DNA of 64,000 bases from Exophiala sp. HKRS030 (Eukaryota > Ascomycota > Eurotiomycetes > Chaetothyriales > Herpotrichiellaceae): assembly GCA_023897205.1 (NCBI GenBank), contig JAHWDD010000003.1, forward strand, positions 2,111,665 through 2,175,664, written 5' to 3'. Numbering within the stretch: the stretch's first letter is position 1; every line of letters begins with the position of its first letter. The notes beneath the pieces were generated by a model. The model saw nothing but the letters and a program-made list of their open reading frames with translations. It was not told the DNA's origin and did not search any database. Below are positions 1-10,930 of this stretch, piece by piece. A program made the position numbers and the translations under genes.

Positions 1-376
1 TTTCCACGCTCATGATTAGGAATGGATTAACCATCGGCCGATCCAGGCCCCTTGTTGTCGTTCCATACATTTATGTTTCCCAGGATTTTACACTGTCATC
101 ATGCGAACAAAAGTGTCGAGTATGAAAGCGGAAGAAAGTCAAATGTTGCTTGGACAGACAATGTCTTGGCATACGTAAGTCATAGTCACGACTTCGTCAC
201 CAACATCAATATCGTTACATGCTTCATCAATTTTTCCTCGGATGCGTGCACTTGAGGAATGATACATATCTGAGAGTCGGTGTTCGAGTACTGTGCTATT
301 GCCAACTCTAGCCAACTCAACACGATGATGCTGTCACTCCTTACCCCATGCACTCTTAACTAGTCACGCTGTCTCG
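1..376. other. Left-edge intergenic stretch, no gene seen
   Basis: No recognisable protein, RNA gene or repeat. A 67-codon open frame is present but has no family resemblance. The last part probably holds the promoter and leader of the phosphodiesterase gene that starts at 377. Confidence 0.6.
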
Positions 377-2640
377 ATGCATGTCAAAGGCGGAACGATA
401 CTTTCTTCCAGCATTTTCATGGCGCTTTCATTTTTGGGTGCCCTTCTTGGGTACTGGGTAATTCTGAAACATACATCTCTTGTCGTAGGGGTATTCGCAT
501 CTTCCTTCTCAAACGCCCAAGCGCCTTTGGTCAGCACACCTCATGCGCTTGACCCCAATCTTACAAACACCATCGCTTCCGAGTTGATCACGCTTTTCTA
601 TAACGGCTCAGGATCAGTACCTGAATACGATAGGAAGTCGCCTATTCCAGATCCAATAACTCCGCTTCCGTCAGAAGCGATCGAGGATTCACTGTTGTCA
701 CAATTGGTGTCCATTGCCGATACTTCTTTTTATCCGGACAATTGCACCAAATGCCTGGCAGCGACCCAGTTGCTCCACGCGACAGCCATTACCCAGCCAG
801 TGTCGGTGTTTACCAACATTTTAATCAAGACATGTAATACTTTGCCGTTTGTTAAAGGCAGTATTCGAGCCAAGTCATGCGAAGCTGAGTTCGGAGGAGT
901 GGCTTCTTTTGGCCCATACCTTGCCCAGTTATTTTCGAAAATGAGCTTTGCTACAGGAGATATGCATTACCTGTGCTCTAATCTCCAGCCTCTCTGCGAG
1001 CCGTTACCCCCAGTCCTGATTGATGAGGACCTTTACTTCGACCCAAAGCCAGAATCTTCAGAGATTGCACCAGAACCATCAGGAAAAACCTTTGACGTTC
1101 TTCATCTCTCGGATTGGCACCTTGATCCTCGTTTCGATATCGGATCCGAGGCTAATTGCACTGGTTACCTTTGCTGTCGCCCTTATTCAGAGAATCGTGA
1201 TCTTTCAACCACCCGCCGGAACGCGTCTTTACCTGCCTCGAGATTTGGTTCTTTTTTCTGTGATTCTCCCGCTGACCTCGCACTTTCGGCTTTTGACGAT
1301 ATGGACAAACTGATCAACATGGACGAACTTGCCTTTAGTATTTTTACTGGTGACATCGTGTCTCACGATCCGGAAGACACCCTATCACAGGATTATGTTA
1401 CTTACGAGGAGGAAATCACCTACTTGGTCTTCAAGAAAATGTTAGGGAGTACACCAGTGTATGCAGCGCTGGGAAATCATGATACTCTTCCTGTGAGCTT
1501 CAACACACAGCACAACATGAACTCTGACCCAAAAAATTCCAGCAGCAACGTATATCAGTGGAACTACGATCTCGTTTCATCGCTGTGGATGGAACATTCC
1601 TGGCTTAATGACTCAGAAGCATCTTTCGCGAGGACGCACTACGGGGCTTATGCCACGACTACGGCCCAAGGCTTACGAATCATATCTCTCAATTCAGATT
1701 TCTGGTACAAGGCAAACATATTCAACTATTGGAATGTGACGAATCCCGATCAAAGTGGTATTTTGAAGTGGCTCGCTGATGAGCTATCGGCATGCGAGAA
1801 GCGCGGACAACGAGCTTGGATCATCGCCCATGTACTGACCGGCTTTGATGGTACTGCGCCTTTGCCGAATCCAACTGCACTCTTCTATTCAATCGTACGC
1901 CGTTTCTCTCCAGCGACGATCGCCGCCGTCTTTTTTGGGTATGCTATTCTCCACAAATGTCGGACAAGTTTGAACTAATTCCACGCAGGCATACGCACCA
2001 AGATCAATTCCAAATATTCTACGACTACCTGCCCTCCTCATTACAGTCAACTGAAGATGCAAGCAGACCTGCAGCATTGCGAGATACTACACAAGTCGAC
2101 TTTAGTAAGCCTTTGCAGGTTTCATATATTGGCCCCAGCATTACACCATTGACCGGGCTGAACGCTGGCTATCGAGTTTACCAGATTGACTCAGAGACGT
2201 TTTCCGTCATTAATTCTCAGACTTTCATTGCCAACATGTCAAACAGTCTGTCGTGGAAGAAGCCTATTTGGGAGTTCGAGTACGATACACGCCAGGCGTA
2301 TTCTGAGGCGGCTGTGGATGACAGCCAGACGCAGGACCCTGAGAGCCTACAGTGGCCCGCCACGTCACCATTAAACGCTACATTTTGGCACCTTGTGACC
2401 GAACGTATGCGGAAGAGTCCGGAAAGTCCTAGTTCCTCTTCTCCCTCATTACTGGACCTGTACAACATGTACGAGTCAAAGTCCAGTTCAGCAACGACAC
2501 GACGTGGGAATGATAACACCAGCCCGGAGCAGAAGGTCTGCTTTTTGCGCGCTGGCAGCGGCTGGCTAGGACATCAGTGTAAGGAGCACTTTGGGACCGA
2601 TGCCAGAGGCGAGAGAGAAAAGGCGTTCGGACTGGTGTAG
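377..2640 (+). CDS. Acid sphingomyelinase-like phosphodiesterase
   Basis: Secreted or membrane-anchored metallophosphoesterase of the acid sphingomyelinase family, which hydrolyses sphingomyelin or related phosphodiesters at a two-metal centre. Two exons, intron 1939-1988 (50 nt, GTATGC...GCAG), 737 residues. Removing the intron rebuilds the last metal motif GHTHQDQF across the junction (about residues 521-528). The other metal motifs are in order: SDWHLDPR (about 245), GDIVSHD (325), GNHD (366) and an AHV histidine before the intron. Upstream is a Cys-bearing saposin-like stretch (about 120-220, NCTKC...CNTL...CEAEF). A hydrophobic N-terminal segment (about 12-35) looks like a signal anchor. 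Several N-x-S/T sites fit a secreted protein. The ATG at 377 is the first in frame; a later start at 419 is possible. Substrate not determined. Confidence 0.87.
1939..1988 (+). other. Intron of the phosphodiesterase gene
   Basis: GT-AG intron of 50 nt. Splicing joins ...FFG to HTHQDQF and completes the conserved metal-binding motif. Without it the frame ends at a stop at 1978. Confidence 0.88.
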
Positions 2641-3001
2641 GCCAAGCCAGAAACGCAACTTTAACCACCGTCAAGACGATGTGACCGTCATTTTGAAGTT
2701 CATGCAAACACCCTTAACCATTAGCGCCACTCTGGACGAAGCTGCCTCCTATAGCCATGGGGCATTTCGACTTCATCTTTTTCCTGACCAAGTGGACCTA
2801 CAGGAACGGCTGTACATTGAACAGTCCCTATACATTTGCATCATACCTTTATGTCTATTCACTGTACCTTAAAATACAGACTTCGACATCTACAACTTGT
2901 GAAATAACTGAAAATTGCCCACCGCAACTGTACAAAGCCGAAGTGGAGAGCTTCATTACAAAAAAACGGACGCAATTTTGCTACAGCAGTCTATGCCAAA
3001 G

Positions 3002-4377
3002 TCACACCCTACCTCTGAGTCCTTTTGCAGTTGCAGCCTTACTGGCAAATGCAATACAACCACCCACCAGACACATGGTCCCACTGAAGACTGATACCTC
3101 CCAATATCCTCCGTAGTGCTGGACAAGGGCACCATTGACTGGAGGACCGATCAAAGATGCAAGTGATCCTATGGCCAGACCCTGACCCATGAATGTGCCT
3201 GCCTCCTGAGGATTGGTGGTGCAAAGAGTGAAAGCTGCCGTGGCCCCCGAAATGATAGTTCCCGAGGCAAAGCCAAAGAAAATCGCATATACCACCAACC
3301 CCGCGGTGCTATCGGCCTTTGTTAGGCAGAAGATCAAGATACCTGTCGAGAGGCCACCTGCTGCAAATATGTTCAACCTTCCGAATTTGTCTGCGAGTAT
3401 GCCGGGAACAATTCGACCAAATGTTGAAGCTCCATTAAGGATTGCGAGGAGATACGAAGCCAGAGTGGGGTCCATGCCTCTAGAGACTGCATATGATGGG
3501 AGGTAGAAGAGTGGCGTCCACATCCCGATGAACATGAAGAAGAGGGCTCCAATCAGCAGCACAAAATTCGCTTGAGTAAAAGCTCTCCAGATGAAGAAGG
3601 TCGTAGCCCGAGGCGGCAGGCGGGGTTTGACAATTATGCAAGCAAATGCCATCAACGGCAGCAGCACGAATCCCATGATGCGCACCGACCACCCGAATCC
3701 CAGAGAGGAATCGTTTAGCATCTTGGACAGGGCGATCGGAAAGACAATCCCTCCAATAGACGACCCTGATATTGCCAGGCCGAATGCAGCGCCTCGCTTT
3801 TTGTCGAAGTACTGAGAGAGCGCTCCCAATGGTGGGAAAGTCAACAGCCCCAAGGCCAGCCCCAGTAGGACGCCTTGAGCCAGCATGAATTGCCAGTACT
3901 CCTTACAGATGCTGACCATCATCAAGGCAAACACAAACGTCAGTATGGCTGGGCGGAGGATCTGCATGCGCGTTAGCACGCCCATTTGATGCCGAAGAAG
4001 CAAAACCCGACACGTACCCAGATGCCGTACCGATCAAAGATTGGCCCAGCAACCGCACCCACGGCGAACTGGAGGAAGGCTGCTATTGATCCGATCCAGG
4101 CTATGTCGTCCGGTGACTTGTCTGTCAATTGATGTGATAGATAATATTCTTCGAAAACGCCGAAGGCGTTGACGAAACCTAAGGCCGAGAATGTAATGCA
4201 AGCTGCGCCGACTGTCACAAGCCAGGCCTGGAGGCCGCCGTCAGGGGGAGGGTCGAATTCAGGTTTCGTCAGGTCGCCACTTTGGGACTTTTCTTCTTGC
4301 CCAAGTTCGGGATCGTTGGAGGGTGCTTTTCCTTCGACGCTCGGCGGCGTCGGGGTTGTTTCTCGTTGAGACCCCAT
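3002..4377 (-). CDS. MFS transporter, monocarboxylate (MCT) type
   Basis: Plasma-membrane major facilitator of the fungal monocarboxylate-transporter-like family, expected to move small organic acids or a related solute. Two exons, intron 3962-4017 (56 nt, GTACGT donor, CTAAC branch), 439 residues. An acidic, polar N-tail (about 1-45) is followed by the family signature PPPDGGLQAWLVT at about 46-58 at the start of TM1. Then come the DRYG loop motif after TM3/4 and about 12 hydrophobic segments in two halves. The intron falls just after DRYGIW. The gene is divergent from a Zn2Cys6 regulator 564 bp away, a common arrangement for a transporter and its regulator, but the link is inferred. Substrate unknown. 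Confidence 0.87.
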
Positions 4378-4941
4378 GGTAGGAGGTTGAGGTATATCGA
4401 GCGACGTTTTCTTCGTGGCCTCGGTCTTTTGGGCTTGTACAATGGTGGTAGGGTCCAGGGTTTTTTTTAGACAAAGGCAAATCGATTGTGGTACGGAGCA
4501 CTATTGAAGTTTTTTGGGAGACGGGAGATTTAGTTATATACGGTGCTGCTGTCTTGTAACTTCCGGTGCCTTGACTTCGGACTCGGCCTGACTGCTGGAA
4601 GTGTACCTAACGGTATAGGTTATCTCCGAAGAGACATATAGTCGTACCCTCCGCGGTATGGAATGAAGCTGATCATTGGTGGTATTGGGGTGTCGGCGAT
4701 ATGTATCTCGGATTACGTCAAAGTACAAGTTCCGGTACCGCTATTCTAGTTACCAGTTGGCTGTCAGGAAGTCCCGGCATATTGTCAACCATAAGTATCA
4801 AAACGCAGAATTACGTCCGGGCCGACTCGGATAATCCGACATTAAGACGACTGTTTATCACCTCTTCCTGCATCGCTCATATCAGACTATGCGACAAATA
4901 AGTCCCTCGCCGATGAATAATTTCTGTCTAGTAACCTCACC
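4378..4941. promoter_or_regulatory. Shared divergent promoter, MCT transporter / Zn2Cys6 regulator
   Basis: 564 bp between two divergent start codons. It is rich in CGG/CCG triplets, the half-sites used by Zn2Cys6 proteins, including the palindrome annotated separately. No protein-coding signal of its own. Confidence 0.5.
4827..4839. promoter_or_regulatory. 13-bp palindrome with CGG-N5-CCG geometry
   Basis: The sequence TCGGATAATCCGA is a perfect inverted repeat around a central A and contains CGG and CCG half-sites spaced by five bases. Zn2Cys6 dimers bind paired CGG triplets with family-specific spacing. It lies about 100 bp upstream of the regulator start and about 450 bp from the transporter start. 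Candidate autoregulatory or co-regulatory site; not proven. Confidence 0.4.
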
Positions 4942-7753
4942 ATGATCCTGAGCACGCCTTCAGGTCAGCAACAGATGTCCGAGTCCGAATGTCGCCGACA
5001 ACAAAGGAGAAGAAGAAGACCAGCAGTTACATGCACCGTTTGCAGGAAACGCAAAATCCGATGCAACCGCGAGTACCCTTGTAACAACTGCACTCGTTCG
5101 AGGGATGCGGTCTGCGTCTATGAAGAGTACCCTCCTCTCAAACAGCGATCACTCAACACAGGAAGAGAGCCGACTGTCAACGTTGTTAGTGGCCAGACAT
5201 CTCCTGGGTCGACGGGGAACCCCCCTAGCATAACAACAAGCAGCACCTCGACGGCTCCCTATCACCCTGGTACTCCATTGTCGACAACGACGGCGACGGC
5301 GACGAACCTCCCCATCGATACTTTGATGATAGAAAGTCCCACCAGGACACTGGACCAGAGTAGTCGAGACATTGCACCGGCACCTTTGACTCGGGAAATA
5401 CCTGACCCTGCACAATGTAGACAGGACTTTTTCGGCGAACCTCGAATACTTGGACGGACGGTGTTTCACAAATCCCGCCAGTTCGGTCAGAGTCACTGGA
5501 TGAATGGTGTTGCCATGGTACGTACGTGCGTGCGTTGTGTGTCTGTCTTTTTTGACCTAGACTCATTACCGTTTCTTTCATATTCTGTCGTACTCTTCAT
5601 GCCTCCCTCTAACTTTCCACAATGTGACATGACCAGTTCGGAGACTTATTACGTCTCGTCGAGTCTTATATGCGCAAAGAACCCACGGTAATTCCAGCCG
5701 GGTTGCGACGGTGCAAGGCGTTGGCAAAAGTCATCAAATCATCTCGCTTACCAGCATGGCCGACACCGCTCGGTGATGATCTACCGCCGCGAGAGGTCGT
5801 GGAACATCTCATCGACAATTATCTCGGCACGATCGAATCTGTGTATAGAATCATACACATCCCCACGTTCAAAAAGCAAGTTGCAGCACTCTGGACTTCT
5901 TCTTCTTCTTCTGCTGCTGCTGCTGCCGACGGTTCAACTTCAACTTCAACTTCTTCTCGTCGCGACACCGCTTTCATGGTTCAACTAAAGTTGATCCTTG
6001 CCATCGGCGCCACGTACGACCAGAACTTTGGCATGCGCACGTCCGCTATGCGATGGGTCTACGAGGCTCAGACCTGGCTGAATACACCAAACTCCAAGAT
6101 CCGGTTGAACGTGCAATCCTTGCAGATCCACATCCTACTGATCGTGGCACGAGAGCTCGTGGACGTCTGCGGAGACTTGACGTGGATCTCGGCTGGCGAA
6201 TTATACAGACGAGCGATCTACATGGGTCTGAACCATGACCGCCCCAATCCTACCGGGTCGACGGTATTTGCCACGGAAATGCGCCGACGGCTGTGGAACA
6301 CGATCCTCGAAATATCTCTGCAGTCGAGCATGTACTCCGGTGGCCCTGTGCTTGTGTCCCCGGACGACTTTGACACGGAACCCCCCACCAACCTCGACGA
6401 TGTCCAATTGGAGGAAAAGTCTCCCACTGTCTGGGCCGAGGAGGTACATACTCAAGTGTCGACGTCGATCGCTCTGCGGAAATCTTTTTCGGTACGTCTG
6501 GCCGTCGTCAAGTTCTTGAACGATCTCAGAGTCAACGGCCGATATGAGCCGATGCTACAACTGGACGGGGAGATGAGAGTGGCATACAAGACTCTCACTC
6601 GAACATTGCAGGGCATGCTGTCACCGTCGTGGAACCGATCTGTACCCAACAACTTTGAACTTTTGACCACAGACCTCATGATGAATCGGTACCTGATGAG
6701 TTTGCACGTCCCGTTCTTTGAACAATCAATGCATGAAGCCGCGTACGCGTATTCGAGAAAAGTGGTACTCGAAGCTTCCTTGAAGATATGGTACATGGCC
6801 TACGGGTCATCCTCTCAGCAAGTGGGCGGACGTGGTATTGTCGGTACACCACAATCCACTCAAAGTCAGAGTCAAAGCACGTCATCAAATTCTTCACCAG
6901 GTCTCGCCGCCACATCCGTATCCGGATACGGCTTCCACCCAGTTTACCGGAGTGGTGTCTTCCAAGCGTCGTGTCTGGTGGCCGCCGAACTTCGTGCCCA
7001 GCTGGAAGAGCGTGACGAGGCCGGCATGGGCTTCTTCACGCCCTTACGGCCCGACTTGTTGCCCGTCGTGCAGGAAGCCAAGGCCTGGTGTCTCCGCGGA
7101 GTGCGCATCGGCGAGACGAACGTCAAGGGGTACTTGTTTTCTTGCCTGATCGCCTCACACATTGACGCCCTGCTGCGCGGTATGGACAAGACCGAAATCC
7201 CGGGGTTCTTGTTGCAGGGTGCAGAAGAGGCCATGAGGGAGAGCATTGCGATATTGGAGGATCATGCTGGTGTGAGTCACACTCAGAACGATGATCGTCG
7301 TGATGATGAGAATGGTAATGGTAATGAAAATCGAGTTGGAAAAGAAAAACCAAGTCGTCAGAGTTCGGTTTTGGCACCGTCGACGCTGTTGCCGTTTGAT
7401 GAAACTCTTTTACAGGACGACAATGCATTCATGGTGGGTTTTCTTTTTCTCGTTTCTTTCGCCCCATCGATCCTACTGTGATACACTTACACTACACTTC
7501 CGCTTTTTCTCCCCGCCCCCCCCCCTCCCCCCCTTTACCTTTCCTCCTGACTTCTAGTTTTCCCCATCACCCGTTCAAGCATGGAACGTTGCAATTCAAG
7601 AAGAAAAAAGACCAACAAATAATGATTTGTCATGGCTAGACTCCAGATGGAATGTTCGATTTCGGTGACATGGGTCTTACGGAATGGGGATTCGATGACG
7701 ACAACAACAATAATGTTGATGATGAGTATCTTGCTGATGTTTCCTTTTGGTGA
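4942..7753 (+). CDS. Zn2Cys6 fungal transcription factor with fungal_trans domain
   Basis: Nuclear sequence-specific regulator. The zinc cluster is complete: C31-x2-C34-x6-C41-x5-C47-x2-C50-x7-C58, preceded by an Arg-rich run. A Ser/Thr-rich linker leads to the fungal_trans homology domain (from about residue 215), including WISAGELYRRAIYMGLN and RRLWNTILEISLQ. Intron 1 is 5518-5636 (119 nt, CTAAC branch) and gives FGDLLRLVESYMRKEP. The 3' end is uncertain. One reading uses a 7438-7646 intron and ends in an acidic tail DGMFDFGDMGLTEWGFDDD at 7753. The other uses a 124-nt intron (7434-7557, after a poly-C/pyrimidine run) and stops at 7668. I prefer the first because the acidic tail resembles a family-typical C-terminus. 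Both give about 827 residues. Likely regulates the divergent MCT transporter (inference). Confidence 0.82.
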
Positions 7754-8155
7754 TTGATGGCTTTTGAGACCATACGAGCTTGTTACTCGTCAGTGTGGTG
7801 TAGAGAAATAGACATTATACGGGCTACTCGAGTCAAAAAAAAGGGATGTGGTGATTGAACATGAAAGGTTGTACTTAATATGGACAGTACACTTTCTGTA
7901 ACGAGACCACGGAATGATCACCTCGTGAGTACCACGGGACGCATGATGACTGTGTATATGGTAGTAATAATAATAATAATAATATCATGTTCTTTGGCTG
8001 ATTACTGCCTTTCCCTCCTGCCCTCGTATATCGAGTCATGTGAAAGCAGAGAGCAATGCTGTAACATTCACAGGTGTGTGTATCAACCAGTTTGGTTCTC
8101 ACGACCGGTTTTGGGTAAGATGGATATACTAGACGAGACAAGCACACTTCTTTTT
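7754..8155. other. Convergent 3' intergenic region with (TAA)n
   Basis: About 400 bp between the 3' ends of the Zn2Cys6 gene and the S28 peptidase. It holds a TAA microsatellite (7965-7984) and no gene that I can support. Confidence 0.6.
7965..7984. repeat. (TAA)n microsatellite
   Basis: Six to seven tandem TAA units in the 3' intergenic region. Confidence 0.85.
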
Positions 8156-10015
8156 TCACAACTCATCCCTTTTCCGGCTCGACCCTTTGGTTTGATCCCA
8201 CTCCGTCAACCAACCCTGGACCCGTTTGATCTCCCACTCGTGGGCCGCCCTTATGAAGTCCGGTTCACCACTGATGTTCAGGATGCCCGAAGAATCCCAG
8301 TGGTGACCGGCACCCGTGATGAGCATTTGGTTCTCTCCGTACCGACGGCTGGCGTTGTGTCCGTGGTAGCAAACGTCCCTCCAGACGTCACTGCCACCGT
8401 CGATCAGGGCGAGTCGAGGAGCCGAAATGTCGAAATCTCCGTACATGTGATACCAAGTCAGGTTGGGCCCGTTCGGAGGAGGTACGGCTTGAGGAGACAG
8501 AGGTCCCTCGGGGAAGGCCCAAGTGCACCACTGTTGGGTGTAATTGAGGTCGATGGCCCGTGACAACAACGAAGGGGTCCCGTGAGGTTGCGGCATCTGG
8601 TAGGCCCCCAATTCGCTACACGTCGAGTACAAGTACGACCGGGAGGCCGAGTTGGTGGGGTCTGCGTAGAATGTTTCTGCAAACGAGAACCAAATAGTCA
8701 GTGACCAACGACCAGAAAAAAAAAATTGGCTGTTTGAGTATTTGCAAAAGTTCAGAGGCATGTGTCCCCAAACTTACCGTTTTGTGTAGAAAAACATCCT
8801 GGTGTGGTGGTGTCGATCAGATCAGGACTTGGACATGCGGGTAGGATCACGGTCTTGACGTAATTCGCGTAAGCTCCTAGTCCTGTCCATGCCGAACCGT
8901 TGGTGTAATTCGACAATTGTGTGTCGACGGCAGTGATACTCGCCGGAGCGTTCATGTCGGTGATGTTGTTGCAAAAATTGAAAAAGTCGGGGGAGTCGTA
9001 AGCCGGCCACCAATTCAGTTCTTGCCATGTGTTTGTCGGGTAGTTCATTGGACCACCTATTGGGAATGCGATCTGGAACAGCAGATCTTGTCAGCTTGAT
9101 ATAAAACGCATGAAGACATCTTTTTCTCTCTCTCTCTGGTCCTCAACTTTGATGGGAAACTCCACACTCGACCAGATCAGATGGCAGGCAGGAAACAAAA
9201 AACCCCCTTACAGTCATTGCAAAGTCTCCCAAACTACTCAGAGACCCCAATCCAAAGATTTCTTTCACCTGTTGAACGGCTTTTGTGTTTTTGGTTTGAA
9301 TCAAATGGTCAATCTTGTCGATGATTTTGTTGATCCTGGTGATGCAATCCTGAGGGCCGTTTTCCTGGATGGGGTTGTACCATTCCGGGTACCCGTGTAC
9401 GGCGTGGACTACACCAGAGGCCGCGATGCCACCCCACAGGACATGGCCGTACTGGACGACGGAAAATGCGGTCTCGGCCCCTGCGAGACTCCCACCGTAC
9501 AGGATCCACGGGGTGCCGGGGGCGGTGAGGTTGCCTCCTCCCGGGACGTTCGGGAACGTGGCGCGTTGAGCAAAATACGCATTGTCGGCGATGGTCTGTT
9601 CGTTGGTCAAGAACCTCAGGTTGTCGGTGCTCGAGTTCTCAAAGGGATAACTCTCGCCGTAGTACCTGTTCTCCAAAATCACCCCCAGACCGCCGGTGGC
9701 GTTCATGAGGATCTGTACGATACCGGTCTGGAGGTTGCTGAACCTCGACTCTCCGTTGACCTCGCCTCCGATGTACAGAAACACCGGACCCCCCGGCTTG
9801 TAGTACGTCGGGTCGAACCAGTACCTTTGGGTGAAGGTCGCGTTGGTGTTGGGTTTGTAGCGGGCCGAGTGTGGGAAGTGGTCGATCAATTGGGTGAAAT
9901 TGTACGCCGTGTAGTTTGTCGGTCGACCATCTTCACCCAAAGGTCCGATCTGAGCTGCGGTGAAGCCAGCAAAGGCTGTCGCCGTGACCGTGGCGAAGAT
10001 GCTGGACAGACGCAT
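8156..10015 (-). CDS. Secreted serine peptidase, family S28, with C-terminal RDEL
   Basis: Prolyl-carboxypeptidase/DPP-II type serine peptidase that cleaves near proline. Three exons with introns 9073-9211 (139 nt) and 8677-8777 (101 nt), 539 residues. Splicing yields the family block DFAMTIAFPIGGPMNYPTNT across junction 1 and FSTQNETFYADPT across junction 2. Signal peptide at residues 1-21; the start at 10015 is chosen because the upstream in-frame ATG (10045) would bury it. The nucleophile is in YGGSLAGAE (S176). The charge relay is in DGGSDVWRD and GAGHHWDS near the C-terminus. Many N-glycosylation sites. The last residues are SSRKRDEL, an HDEL/KDEL-like ER retrieval tetrapeptide, unusual for a family normally secreted or lysosomal. 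Confidence 0.9.
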
Positions 10016-10930
10016 GATTGTTTTTGGACGGTCCGACAAGATCAATCAGTCTTTCTTCAGAGAAGGTTGAAAACTGATTCGAGCAAGTTCAACAATAAAG
10101 AAGTAACATTTCGATTCTGTCTGGTTTTATACGGGGAAAGTCAAAAGAGGTGACATTTTCGGTTTCTGCCTGTCTTTTAACTGGCTTCCCTCGCTACAGT
10201 CCATACCACCACGGATCGTCGTGATACGAGTACGTCCGGCCGTTGTACCACACGACACAATCCCCGAGCATCACCATGCGTGAATGTAGCGCCGCCAGGT
10301 ACGTCATGTGGAGATGCAAGGGGATGAGAGAAACATTGCTCGTATGCAAAAGCTAAGAGAAAGCTTGCTGATGCTTGCCCGGACGTTGGGACCTTGTTGC
10401 GATAGCTATCAGTGCCACCCGGAGCTTTGTCATTGGTTGTGATCCCAACGTTACCTTTTGCCCTTGTGACGAAGATCTTGACCAGGCCTGGGATGGAAGA
10501 AGTGCGGGAACGGCGAACATGATATCCAGGGTTGCATTCTGGGAGGCCTTGGGGCTCATTGACTCATTCTTCGGCAGAGCTAGGAACACACTAAGTAATC
10601 GTCACATACCGTACTCAACTCACCTGGGGATCTAGGGAACGCCGCAAGGATCAAGGCTCTTCATCATCGCGTGATACCCTGGGAGGATCAAAGGATCGCG
10701 GATTTTACCGTTCGGACGCTCTACCAAGGTAGATACCATTATCAGACGGTGTGACCTTCGATAAGATATGATTCGATGGTCTAGACAGAGCGATGAATTG
10801 TGGTGATAATCAGAAGAAGCTCTTGGTCGGTTGGAGTGATGAGGATGGCGAAACAGGTTCTATTCATGTACAAAACGGCAACGCGCCATGTCTATGACAG
10901 TTTTGATCGTTGACAGGTCTAGAAATTCTA
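10016..10930. other. Intergenic region between S28 peptidase and MET10
   Basis: About 0.9 kb separating two minus-strand genes: the MET10 3' flank and the peptidase promoter. A segment at about 10660-10735 looks weakly tRNA-like on the minus strand but does not fold as one. No gene supported. Confidence 0.55.

Noticed and set aside
10640..10740. tRNA-like stretch on the minus strand (GGTAGAGCG followed by paired-looking bases)
   Set aside because: No good T-arm box, no seven-base acceptor stem, anticodon arm does not pair. A tRNA scan would settle it.
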